Position numbers and translations under genes: made by a program | Assembly (NCBI RefSeq): GCF_011058315.1 | Contig: NZ_CP049298.1 | Location: forward strand, 3,162,001 to 3,226,000 | Direction: 5' to 3' | Length of the DNA: 64,000 nt | Origin: Chryseobacterium sp. POL2 | Lineage (GTDB): Bacteria > Bacteroidota > Bacteroidia > Flavobacteriales > Weeksellaceae | Notes under the pieces: model-generated | Databases searched by the model: none | Seen by the model: only the letters and a program-made list of their open reading frames with translations | What the model was told of the DNA's origin: nothing | Shown: piece after piece, positions 46,098 to 54,795 of the stretch | How positions within the stretch are numbered: the first letter of the stretch is position 1 | How the letters are laid out: every line of letters starts with the position of its first letter

Positions 46098-46841
46098 TCA
46101 ACGTTTTAACACTTTAAAAAATGCCATAAGCTCGGATTGTTTATCGTTGGAAATAGGGATTTCTTCACCATTCATTAGTTCTACAGATCCGCCATTGGAT
46201 TTTATTATAGCATTTATAAATTTGGTATTCACGATATAAGATTTATGAATGCGCATAAATTTTTTGTCAAATTCTAAATTTTCCTCAAAAGATTTTAAAT
46301 TCCTAGAAACCAGCAATGTCGAATTGTCCTTTTTAACAATCTGCGTATAAGAGCCATCGGCTTTTAAATATAAAATATCATTGGAGTTGATAAACAAAAT
46401 TTTTCCCGAAACAGGAATTCCCAAAAGTGTATCTTGCTGCTCGAGATTACGCTTCAGCGCGGTGAGATGCTCTATTTGGTTGTTTTTTTTCTTAACCAAC
46501 TCAACCGCATTTTGCAATTCTAAAGGATTAATAGGCTTTAACAAATAATCAACCGCAGAAAGTTTAAACGCTTTTATCGCATAATTGTTATAAGCAGTTG
46601 TAAAAATAATGGAAAATGTGACGTCTTTTTCACTGAAAAAATCAAGCAATTCTAGTCCGCTATGTCCTGGCATTTCTATATCCAAAAAAACAACATTCGG
46701 TTGATGTTTATGAATACTTTTAACCGCTTCGGGAATATTTTTACACTCGTCCAAGATTTCAATTTCTGGACAAAACTCCTGAACTAGCAACCTCAAATTG
46801 AGTCTAGCTCTTTCTTCATCATCTATTATTATTGCATTCAT
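46098..46841 (-). CDS. LytTR family response regulator (cassette 2)
   Basis: A 247-residue paralogue of the regulator at 33391. The receiver domain starts MNAIIIDDEERARLNL and has the phosphoacceptor Asp in VFLDIEMPGHSG; the LytTR domain (about 137-245) shows DILYLKADGSYTQIV and FMRIHKSYIVNT. It starts 5 nt after the kinase stop, in one operon. It probably binds the repeats before the LamG genes upstream (inference). Confidence 0.93.
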   Translation of the reverse strand: MNAIIIDDEERARLNLRLLVQEFCPEIEILDECKNIPEAVKSIHKHQPNVVFLDIEMPGHSGLELLDFFSEKDVTFSIIFTTAYNNYAIKAFKLSAVDYLLKPINPLELQNAVELVKKKNNQIEHLTALKRNLEQQDTLLGIPVSGKILFINSNDILYLKADGSYTQIVKKDNSTLLVSRNLKSFEENLEFDKKFMRIHKSYIVNTKFINAIIKSNGGSVELMNGEEIPISNDKQSELMAFFKVLKR

Positions 46842-46846
46842 GGGTA

Positions 46847-49702
46847 TTAAAATAAGTGTTTGGGAACTACAATGCTTACCGTTGTTCCGGTTGGGTTTTC
46901 ATGATCTGTATATCGGAGACTAATATTTTTTTTCAATTGCTGATTGAGTATGGTAATACGCTCGTTAATGGCTTGTGTAGCAAAAGATTTGTGATTATTC
47001 TGTCTTATCATATTGAGTTCGTTGCTGCGTTTTCTTCCGATGCCATTGTCTGCAATTTGGATTTCAAAATAATCATCGGCATCTCGGAAGTCTATCTTTA
47101 AAGATTTGATTCCACTTTTGTGCATTAATCCATGTTGTATCGCATTTTCTACAAAAGGCTGTGTGATAAGACTCGGAAGTTGCACCTCTTCCGAAAGCAG
47201 CGATTGATCCGCATGAATTTGGTAATTAAAATCGTCACCAAATCTAATTTTTTCAAGATCGATATAATCTTTCAACATGCTGATTTCATCGGATAAGGAT
47301 TGACTTTCGTTATCGCTCATATCCAAAATATTGCGCGTCAAACGAGAAAATTTTGACAAATAAAATACCGCTTGACTTTTTTCATTGGACAAAATATACG
47401 ATTGCAAAGTGTTAAGCGCATTGAAATAAAAATGAGGATTCATCTGCGATTTCAACGATTTTAACTTGGATTCATTAACGAGTTTTTCGAGATTTGATTT
47501 GGCTAAGGCTTCTTCATTTTTTTTATTTAGAAGTCGTATTTTATTTTGAAAATATAGATAAACGAGCGCCAAAAGAAGGATAATTCCCAACGTAATCGCC
47601 CACCAAGTCATCCAAAATGGTGTGTCAATTTTCAAATAAAAATTTTTGTCCACTACATTTTCTTCATATTCTATGCGCAGAATAATCTGGTGCTTTCCGT
47701 AAGAAAGTGATGAAAAACGTAAGCTCCGTTCCGAATTACTAAGGATTTCCCAAGGATTTTGATCGATTTTGTATTTTATTTTGTAGGTGCTAACCGGCAT
47801 TGAAGAAATGATATCAAAGAAAATTTCGATGTTATTTTCATCGGATTTTAGTTGTTCCAATTTCGAGTTAGAAATGCCATTTACTTTGACATCGTTAATG
47901 TCCAAAACCAAAAATTCTGAAGTCTTTTTCGTATTTTTAGAAATATCAATAATGCCTTTGTTGGTGGCTAAAAATAGACGGTTTCCAAGACTTGTAATGT
48001 CGAAAAAATCGGTGGAAGGTGGCAAGTTTATTATGGAAGTTAAGGTGTTTTTTTCAAAATTATAGCGGTACAAAATTCCTTCTTTTGTAAAGTACAATTG
48101 GTTATCTACGGTGCGGATGTTTTTAATATTCTCGTTGCTGTGTTTTTTTCCAAAATTCAGTTTTTCAATTTGTAAACTTGGAGAAATGCGGTAAAGAATT
48201 TCGTTTTCAGAAAGTAAAAAACAGGTTGACTGCGCTGTGACAAGCTGTGTGAAATTAAATTTAGAAGATGAATTAATCTGCTTAATTTCTCCATCTTTAA
48301 AGTATTTTATCCCATGATTTGTCAGGAAAAAAATGCTTTGATCTTGAGGATTAAAAATGTTGGATTTTCCATTTTCGCTATCTATTAAGGTGATAAAATG
48401 GATGCCGTTGGATGAATAGTTTGGAAACTTGGCGAAGTTTTTATCATACTCGCTTTTCAAATTGGGATCGGTATAGATAATGCCATTCCAGCCACTCGCA
48501 CTTATGGCAAAATATTTTTTGTCCAGCTGGGTCATCGCTTTTACGGCAAAGACATGTTCCAATTGAGATTCTTGGGATTTAATAATAAATTTGGACGAAC
48601 TGATGAGCAACTTCTGATTAATAGAATCTATTTTAAAAGCGTTAATTGCATGATCCGAAATGCCTCTGAAGATTGGCTGCACTTGGTTATTATTCAAACT
48701 GAAGATTTCATCTCGGTTGGTACTGAAATAGAGTTGATTATTCGTTTTTTCAAAACTTAAAGGTGTTGACGCGGTGGCGATAAGATTGGAGTCAAAGTTT
48801 TTAACAAAATAGGCGCCTTTATTCTGGCTGGTTATCCAATAATTTCCTGTCGTTGTTTTTACGATACTCGAAATATTGGAGTCGGGAAAGAAATGTTGAT
48901 AGGATTTAGCATCAACATCAATGCGATAAATACCTTTGGTAGAAGCCAACCAAAACGAATCGTTGTAGGCAATTACATTTTGTGTGAATATATTTTTGAA
49001 GGGAAGTTTGTGATAAATTGGTTTTGGATGTAACCCCAAATAATATTCTCCAAACTTTGAAAAAATATAAAGGTTTCCGTTTTTAATGACGGGTAAAGGT
49101 GCGGATATTTTGGTAAGATAGTCGTCGGGTATTACTTCTAAATTAAGTTTCCCGTTGATGTCTAAAGATTGAATTTTGCTACCAATGAGATAAAATTTTT
49201 CGCCATCAGAGATACTATGTTTTACGCCTGTCATATCGACTTTGATGCTGTTAGTTAATCTTAAATCTAATAGATTAAAAACCTTAACTTCATCTTTTCC
49301 TGCGATAAATAATTGATTGCCAATAATCCCGTATTTCAAAAAACCATTGGCTTGGAAAGGTTTAAATAGATTGATTTCTGTACCCTGAATGTAATATATT
49401 CTACCACTAAAATCTTGAAACCAGATTCTTCCTTTTAGATCTTGTGAAATATGAGAAACTGCCTTTATTGCAAAATCTTTAGGCAATATATGCTTGATTT
49501 GTAAGCCGTCATAACGACAAATGCCTTTTTCGGTTCCGAACCAAATGAAAGATTTTTTATCCTGGAAAACATCGTAAATAACCTGTGAAGGCAATCCCGA
49601 TATTCGATCCAAGTTGAATGAATAGGGTGTAGTCTGCGCAAAATGAAATTGCACAATTAACAAAAAGCCTAAGAGGAATTTCAAAGTAATAGTTTTTTTC
49701 AA
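46847..49702 (-). CDS. Reg_prop/Y_Y_Y sensor with LytS-type histidine kinase (cassette 2)
   Basis: A 951-residue paralogue of the kinase at 30537, alignable end to end. Signal peptide (1-23), beta-propeller (first blades FIWFGTEKGICRYDG and GRIWFQDFSG), Y_Y_Y-like domain (about 600-690), TM helix (about 697-719), His_kinase with His757 in SQMNPHFYFNALNTLQ, and ATPase with PFVENAIQHGL and DNGIGRKR. The extracellular ligand is unknown; reg_prop kinases in Bacteroidota often sense glycan fragments. Confidence 0.92.
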   Translation of the reverse strand: MKKTITLKFLLGFLLIVQFHFAQTTPYSFNLDRISGLPSQVIYDVFQDKKSFIWFGTEKGICRYDGLQIKHILPKDFAIKAVSHISQDLKGRIWFQDFSGRIYYIQGTEINLFKPFQANGFLKYGIIGNQLFIAGKDEVKVFNLLDLRLTNSIKVDMTGVKHSISDGEKFYLIGSKIQSLDINGKLNLEVIPDDYLTKISAPLPVIKNGNLYIFSKFGEYYLGLHPKPIYHKLPFKNIFTQNVIAYNDSFWLASTKGIYRIDVDAKSYQHFFPDSNISSIVKTTTGNYWITSQNKGAYFVKNFDSNLIATASTPLSFEKTNNQLYFSTNRDEIFSLNNNQVQPIFRGISDHAINAFKIDSINQKLLISSSKFIIKSQESQLEHVFAVKAMTQLDKKYFAISASGWNGIIYTDPNLKSEYDKNFAKFPNYSSNGIHFITLIDSENGKSNIFNPQDQSIFFLTNHGIKYFKDGEIKQINSSSKFNFTQLVTAQSTCFLLSENEILYRISPSLQIEKLNFGKKHSNENIKNIRTVDNQLYFTKEGILYRYNFEKNTLTSIINLPPSTDFFDITSLGNRLFLATNKGIIDISKNTKKTSEFLVLDINDVKVNGISNSKLEQLKSDENNIEIFFDIISSMPVSTYKIKYKIDQNPWEILSNSERSLRFSSLSYGKHQIILRIEYEENVVDKNFYLKIDTPFWMTWWAITLGIILLLALVYLYFQNKIRLLNKKNEEALAKSNLEKLVNESKLKSLKSQMNPHFYFNALNTLQSYILSNEKSQAVFYLSKFSRLTRNILDMSDNESQSLSDEISMLKDYIDLEKIRFGDDFNYQIHADQSLLSEEVQLPSLITQPFVENAIQHGLMHKSGIKSLKIDFRDADDYFEIQIADNGIGRKRSNELNMIRQNNHKSFATQAINERITILNQQLKKNISLRYTDHENPTGTTVSIVVPKHLF

Positions 49703-49806
49703 AAATAAGGAAATTGCCTTTCTTTTAACAATAAAACTTTATCAAAGCACTAGGCTTCGACAAAGTTGTTTATCACTAACTGAAAATTTATATTTAAGAC
49801 GTGTTT

Positions 49807-51000
49807 TTATTTTTTGTATTTCATGGCGTTAGTACATTTGATAACCTCTTTATGAGTGTTACCAATCGCTTTTACAGGATTCCCGGTGAATTTTTCCGCT
49901 GCCGAACCTGCAGAATAAGAATTGTCTTGACGCATCAGAAATTGAGTGACTTGACACTCGTCTCCTTTTTTAAGGATAACCTGAGTTTGCAAAACACGAT
50001 GTGTTAATGTACGTCCCATGATTCCTACATTTTCGAAACGATTTTCCCAAGCTGTTACAGGATATAAATACACCAAATCTTCTGAGAATTGAGGCATTGA
50101 TTTTATTCTCTCATTAGCTGCTTTTACTAATTCGGCGTTGCTTGGTTCATCTTTAATTTTCCCGATTGGTTTTACCAATTCTACATTTCCTCCTTCTGCA
50201 GCTTTGTAAGCTTTGTAATACGGGTCGTAGAAGGCTTTCATTTTATCCCAAACTTGAGCATCGGTCATTGCCAATGCTTTGGCTTCTTTATCCTTTTTGT
50301 AGAACAGATTGTAGCTTCCTTTTTCTTGTAAAACTTTATACTTCTCTGGCGTATTGGCATTCGGAATATAATCCAAACGGGCGATAACGATGATGCCTTC
50401 TTCTAATTCTAACAAGCCTTCATAATTAAAAAACATTCCTTCTTGTTTTACGTAGTTTCCGTTGGCGGCAAAGAAATCCATATAACGACTTTGGTTGGCG
50501 TAGTTTGTTGTTGAGCTTCCACCATATTTATTATCGCTAATACCATCCAAATGGAGATGTCCCAATTTCTTACTTGTGGTTACCGGAAAATAATCTGGTG
50601 TTCCTGGTGCTGGAGCAAATACCAATGGAGGAATGTCCTTCCTGTTTTCATAATAATACCGAGAAACGAACTCTATTTCTTGTTTTTCACCTTCTTCATA
50701 ATTCACCAAAAACTTCTTGGCGTAATTGTATTTTCCAGATGCGAATTGCCCAATCCGAATTGGATATTTTGCGAAATAAATTCCGCTCAGATTTCGACTA
50801 TCTTTATTGATGGGCTTGCTATCCAAAACGGTAGATTCTACATCTTTTTTTACTTCCTTTTCATTAATCCCTGAACCTGAACTTCCTGAACTTCCAGTAG
50901 CTTGCTCTAATTTTTCGGCAAGTTTACCGAAAAGGCCGCTCTGTGCTTGTATGCTTGTTGTCATAAATGTGACCAAACAGATTGTGGTTAATTTTGTCAT
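49807..51000 (-). CDS. Uncharacterised secreted protein (cassette 2)
   Basis: I do not recognise this 397-residue family. It has a signal peptide (1-20, ending SIQAQ), a Gly/Ser-rich linker (about 33-45) and a soluble mixed domain with SGIYFAKYPIRIGQF, YYYENRKDIPPLVFAP and LLELEEGIIVIARLDYI. No T9SS domain or lipobox is seen. It lies in the same direction between the LamG genes and the kinase, so it is probably part of the cassette, with no counterpart in cassette 1. Confidence 0.6.
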   Translation of the reverse strand: MTKLTTICLVTFMTTSIQAQSGLFGKLAEKLEQATGSSGSSGSGINEKEVKKDVESTVLDSKPINKDSRNLSGIYFAKYPIRIGQFASGKYNYAKKFLVNYEEGEKQEIEFVSRYYYENRKDIPPLVFAPAPGTPDYFPVTTSKKLGHLHLDGISDNKYGGSSTTNYANQSRYMDFFAANGNYVKQEGMFFNYEGLLELEEGIIVIARLDYIPNANTPEKYKVLQEKGSYNLFYKKDKEAKALAMTDAQVWDKMKAFYDPYYKAYKAAEGGNVELVKPIGKIKDEPSNAELVKAANERIKSMPQFSEDLVYLYPVTAWENRFENVGIMGRTLTHRVLQTQVILKKGDECQVTQFLMRQDNSYSAGSAAEKFTGNPVKAIGNTHKEVIKCTNAMKYKK

Positions 51001-51017
51001 AATTAATTTGAGTTTTT

Positions 51018-51049
51018 AAAGCTTCAAGGTTTTTAGGTCTCGAAGCTTT
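51018..51049. other. Short hairpin after LamG gene 2
   Basis: AAAGCTTC (51018-51025) pairs with GAAGCTTT (51042-51049), with a 16-nt loop. It lies between the LamG gene end and the next gene start. No T-run is seen on the leftward strand, so terminator function is doubtful. Confidence 0.35.
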
Positions 51050-51061
51050 GTGTTAGAGTTT

Positions 51062-52734
51062 TTATCTTTTAATGACTTTCGTTGATTGTATGCCGTTAGC
51101 ATTATTTAATTTTAGAAAATAAATGCCTTGCTTTTGAGCTGATAAATCTACATTATCCGCATTTTTGTAAGAACCTATTAATCTTCCTGAAGTATCAAAA
51201 ACTTGTACATCTGCTTTTCCTGATAGTTTTACAATGTCTGTCGTTGGGTTAGGATAGGTTTTTATAGAATTTTGCTTGTTTTTTATGTTATTAGTCGCTA
51301 ATGTTCCAGAATCATCGGTGTAAGAATGGATGTTTCTATACCATTGCCATTGGGTTTTACTTACCTCTTCTTGGGTATACAACTTGTTCACGATGATTAA
51401 ATCATCAATTTGTCCAAACATATATTCAGGAGTTGCTTTTCCATCCGTACCAACAAAGAGACTTGTAGATGGTTTAATAGAAATAGGAGAAGCAAGGTCA
51501 ATCGTTTTTATTAGCGATGCATTAAAGTATAATTTTATCGTTTTGGCTTCATTATCTACAGTCATTGCAAAATGATTGTATTGCGGAAGGTATGAGCTGA
51601 AATCTTGCGGATATTCTGTACCATTTATTCTAATAGCAACTTTTTGACTAGCTTTAACGAAGCCTACTGCTATGTCTCCCGTTTCTGTTGGTATGCTAAC
51701 TATAGGTGTAAAGGTTTGTGAAGTATTAGCCTGTAGGCTGGATGTTCTGTTATATGCAAAAGCCACACTGAATTTATCTCCCAAATCGTTTGTTTTAATA
51801 CCTGTAACAGCATAGGTTGTACTTGCTGCGTTATTACCTTTATGTAGTTCTAGGCCAATGTTATCAACTCCATAATGGGTGTAGGTTTTATAATTGATAA
51901 CTGAAGGATGCACAATTATTGAAGGATAATTGGAGAAATAGTCATTAAAATCAGAATTATTAAAATCATACTTTGCAATTTTACTTCCTTTTGTAATGGC
52001 AAAATATGAGGTATAAAGGTCTTTCACTTCTGCGGCATTAAAAGGTATATCATATACACGAACTTCATCCAAATTAGCTGATAAAGAGGATTTGTAAGTA
52101 GATCCAGGCGCTGTAAAACCAAAAAACTCGAATGGGTTGGTGTTGTTGATCAACTCATGTGAAATATTTTGGTGAAACATCTGCTTTCCATTTCTGTAAA
52201 CCGTGATGTGACCATTAGCCCCGAATTGGTAAGAAATTGCAAAATGATGCCATTGATTAGGATAAAGCTCCTCGTAGATTGCTGAGTAACACCTGTTGTG
52301 GAATTGATATAGCTTTTAAACGCCAGCTTTCCAGACTCTGTTATACCCAGCATTAATCCTTCCGAAGCATTGGCTGTACCGCTGCTTAAATACATTATTG
52401 GATAGACACCGTTAATTTTAGTTACCGAACTTGGTGTAGCAGTCGGGTTTTGGTAAAGAACAAAAAACGACATGGTCCCCTGTTGTTTTAAAGAAGCTTT
52501 GGTCCCTTCTAGTTTTATTTCGCCGTGAGGAGATGAACAACCCAAAGCCGAATTTTGATTACGGAATTGATCTGGACTTCTATAGCTACTATAATTAGCA
52601 GTTTCTATAGTAAATCCAGGTGGCGTAGCCCAATCAGAACCTTCAAACTTAGCCTCGTATATAGGCGTTGGGAGTGTTTGCCCCAAACAAAAAGACGCAA
52701 GCAATGCTGTAAAAACTAAAAATGTTTTTTTCAT
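51062..52734 (-). pseudogene. T9SS LamG-domain protein, one frameshift (cassette 2)
   Basis: Two frames overlap at 52150-52180. The upstream part (start MKKTFLVF at 52734) has a signal peptide and the first half of a LamG domain. From about 52272 the sense is continued in another frame as EELYPNQWHHFAIS, then in the downstream frame with NLDEVRVYDIPFNAAEVKDLY. A second LamG-like repeat and a T9SS sorting domain (TYPNPTTD, GIYFLKLNN) follow. One inserted base near 52271-52276 restores a product of about 557 residues. Not a homopolymer site; a real mutation or an assembly error. Confidence 0.75.
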
Positions 52735-52758
52735 AATCATATTGATTTAAAGTTGATG

Positions 52759-52825
52759 CAAAGAAAATCAAACCTCAAGTGTGAAAATTCTAAGAACTTA
52801 TGAAAACGGAAAGAGACTTTATGAA
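52759..52825 (-). promoter_or_regulatory. Two 21-bp-spaced repeats plus promoter box (LamG gene 2)
   Basis: Read leftward: TTCATAAAG (52825-52817), TTCATAAGT (52804-52796) exactly 21 bp on, 29 nt, then TTTCTTTG (52766-52759). The layout and spacing equal those at 28097-28184 and 54520-54586. About 100 bp here closely match the region upstream of 54495. The rest of the gap 52741-53064 shows only an imperfect hairpin near 52950. Confidence 0.65.
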
Positions 52826-52938
52826 AAGTATATTCTAATTTGTTTCAAAAAAAGACTTCGACCTAATTTATACTCATGTAAAAACGTGTTGCCCACAAAA
52901 TAATGCATGAAGCAAAGTGTCTTAGTTTTTAAAAAAAA

Positions 52939-52963
52939 TTGCGCAAAACAAAGTTTCGCGCAA
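52939..52963. terminator. Imperfect hairpin with AAA loop after the LamG-LRR gene
   Basis: TTGCGCAAAAC pairs with GTTTCGCGCAA around AAA, with one mismatch. It shares the GTTTCGCG core of the 46039 and 54687 hairpins. It lies about 100 nt after the LamG-LRR gene end in the leftward direction. Confidence 0.45.
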
Positions 52964-53064
52964 ATAGGCTATCATTTGAAAAACAAGCAATTATAATAAT
53001 CTCATGATTAATTTGAGCTCAAAAGCTGCTAGTTTATTATATACCAAAGCTTTATTTTGACATC

Positions 53065-54495
53065 TTAGTTTTTAATAATTTTCGTCGTTTGTGTGCCGTT
53101 ATCATTGTTTAATTTCAAGATATAAGCACCTTGCTTTTGAGTAGATAAATCCACATTTTCTACATTTTTGTAAGAACCAATTAATCTTCCCGAAGTATCA
53201 AAAACTTGTACATCTGCTTTTTCTGATAATTTTACCATGCCAGCTGTTGGATTAGGAGAAAGCATTATTTGTTTCTTGTTAATATCAGAAACCGCCATAG
53301 TACCGCTACAGTTTTCGCTGTATTTTGACCGAGAATCAAAATTGTGGTTGGTCCAAGTGCTCGTACTTGCAATGCTATCAACTTGTATGCAGGTTAAGTT
53401 GGGGTTGAAATAAGCCAACATTACAATAAATTTGGTGTTGTTTCCATTAGCAACATTTAAAGAAGTCAATTGGTTAAGCCCCACATTAATCTGGGTTAAG
53501 CGTTTATTATTGCTTATATCAACATTGGTTAAATTATTTTCGCCCGCAGCAAGCCCCCCAAGCATCGTGAAAGTTTCTATTCCTGTAAGGTCTGATATGT
53601 TCTTTTTGGTAAGCATTAACGTCGAGTTGTAAACTTTAGCTTCCATACATTGGATTTTTCCATCACCATTAAGATCCACTTTCGGGAAATTATCGGTTAA
53701 ATGGTGGTTGACCAAAGCATTTTTAAAATTGGTATCGGGAATATTGACTTCGCAAAAAGTGGGTAATTCTTGAGCGAACATCTTGGCGATTTGTGAGTCG
53801 TCGAGAACTTGCGTGAAAACCTTAATTTCATCTATATTTCCGTATAAAGAGCTGGAATGGGTATCACTAAATCCAGTGAAATAAATATCAGGAGAGCTGG
53901 TAGATGGGATGGAAAAAATAGGCGCCGCAGTATCGATTATTTTTTTGCCGTTAACGTAAGCTTTTATGTATCCGTTAGTTCCCATATTCCAAGTTAAAGT
54001 AAAGTGATTCCAACCAAAATCTGTAGTCGGAAATTCTCCTCCAACTTGTGATGCAGAGTGTCCGTTGCCATTGGGGTTGGTACTAACGTAGGAAGCTACT
54101 TTTACTTTCCCATCATTGGTTAACGCGAAAAGTAAAGCCTCTTGGTAAAATGTTTGCTTGTTGGACCAATACACCAAAGGTTTGTCGCTTCCAAAAGCAC
54201 TTGCACCAGTACCTTCATGTTTGTACCACATGGAGATGGTTCCACTGCTTCTCAGATTGTTAAAATGAGACGAAGTTGGCGTAAGCTTTATAGCACCATG
54301 ATCAGCTTCTAACTTTGCTGATTTATTTGCTTCTTCATTACGGTCTGTATCGAGGCTAATTTTTGTTGTACTAACAGTAAAATTATTTGCTGATAAGCTT
54401 TCCGAAAACGAATGATGATATACAGGTGTCGGAATTGTTTGTCCGAAACACCAAGAAGCAAGTAATCCTGTAAAAAGTAAAATTGTTTTTTTCAT
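53065..54495 (-). CDS. T9SS-exported LamG and leucine-rich-repeat surface protein (cassette 2)
   Basis: A 476-residue paralogue of the protein at 28210. Signal peptide (1-18); LamG domain (about 24-240; TISMWYKHEGTGASAFG and SSLYGNIDEIKVFTQ); one module with CEVNIPDTNFKNALVN and the EF-hand-like loop DLNGDGKIQCMEA; about four leucine-rich-repeat units; T9SS sorting domain (LSPNPTAGMV, GAYILKLNN). It has one module where cassette 1 has two. Regulated by the repeats just upstream, if the model is right. Confidence 0.88.
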   Translation of the reverse strand: MKKTILLFTGLLASWCFGQTIPTPVYHHSFSESLSANNFTVSTTKISLDTDRNEEANKSAKLEADHGAIKLTPTSSHFNNLRSSGTISMWYKHEGTGASAFGSDKPLVYWSNKQTFYQEALLFALTNDGKVKVASYVSTNPNGNGHSASQVGGEFPTTDFGWNHFTLTWNMGTNGYIKAYVNGKKIIDTAAPIFSIPSTSSPDIYFTGFSDTHSSSLYGNIDEIKVFTQVLDDSQIAKMFAQELPTFCEVNIPDTNFKNALVNHHLTDNFPKVDLNGDGKIQCMEAKVYNSTLMLTKKNISDLTGIETFTMLGGLAAGENNLTNVDISNNKRLTQINVGLNQLTSLNVANGNNTKFIVMLAYFNPNLTCIQVDSIASTSTWTNHNFDSRSKYSENCSGTMAVSDINKKQIMLSPNPTAGMVKLSEKADVQVFDTSGRLIGSYKNVENVDLSTQKQGAYILKLNNDNGTQTTKIIKN

Positions 54496-54519
54496 GAGTA
54501 GACTGATTTAAAGTTTCTG

Positions 54520-54586
54520 CAAAGAAAATCAAACCTCAAGAGTGAAAATTCTAAGAACTTATGAAAACGGAAAAAGACTTTATGAT
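54520..54586 (-). promoter_or_regulatory. Two 21-bp-spaced repeats plus promoter box (LamG gene 3)
   Basis: Read leftward: ATCATAAAG (54586-54578), TTCATAAGT (54565-54557), 29 nt, TTTCTTTG (54527-54520). Same geometry as at the other two LamG genes. The gap 54496-54795 holds only this and the hairpin at 54687. Confidence 0.65.
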
Positions 54587-54686
54587 AGTACTTTTTTAAT
54601 TTGTGTAAAAAAATAACAGTGGGTGAATTTTTAATAGTGTAAAAAATATTATTGGCGAAAATATTTTGAAAATACTTATTAAATTA

Positions 54687-54729
54687 AAAAACAGCTAGCG
54701 CGAAACAAAGTTTCGCGCTAGCTGTTTTT
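54687..54729. terminator. 20-bp perfect hairpin with 3-nt loop
   Basis: Arms 54687-54706 and 54710-54729 are fully complementary around AAA. Core GCGCGAAAC-AAA-GTTTCGCGC. It lies downstream of the M1 aminopeptidase gene (leftward) and upstream of the LamG-LRR promoter. Flanking A and T runs extend the stem. Confidence 0.75.
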
Positions 54730-54795
54730 GTGATAACGAATACTGAATAATAAAGATTTCTATTCGACAATCATTTAATATTAGGATTAAAAATT

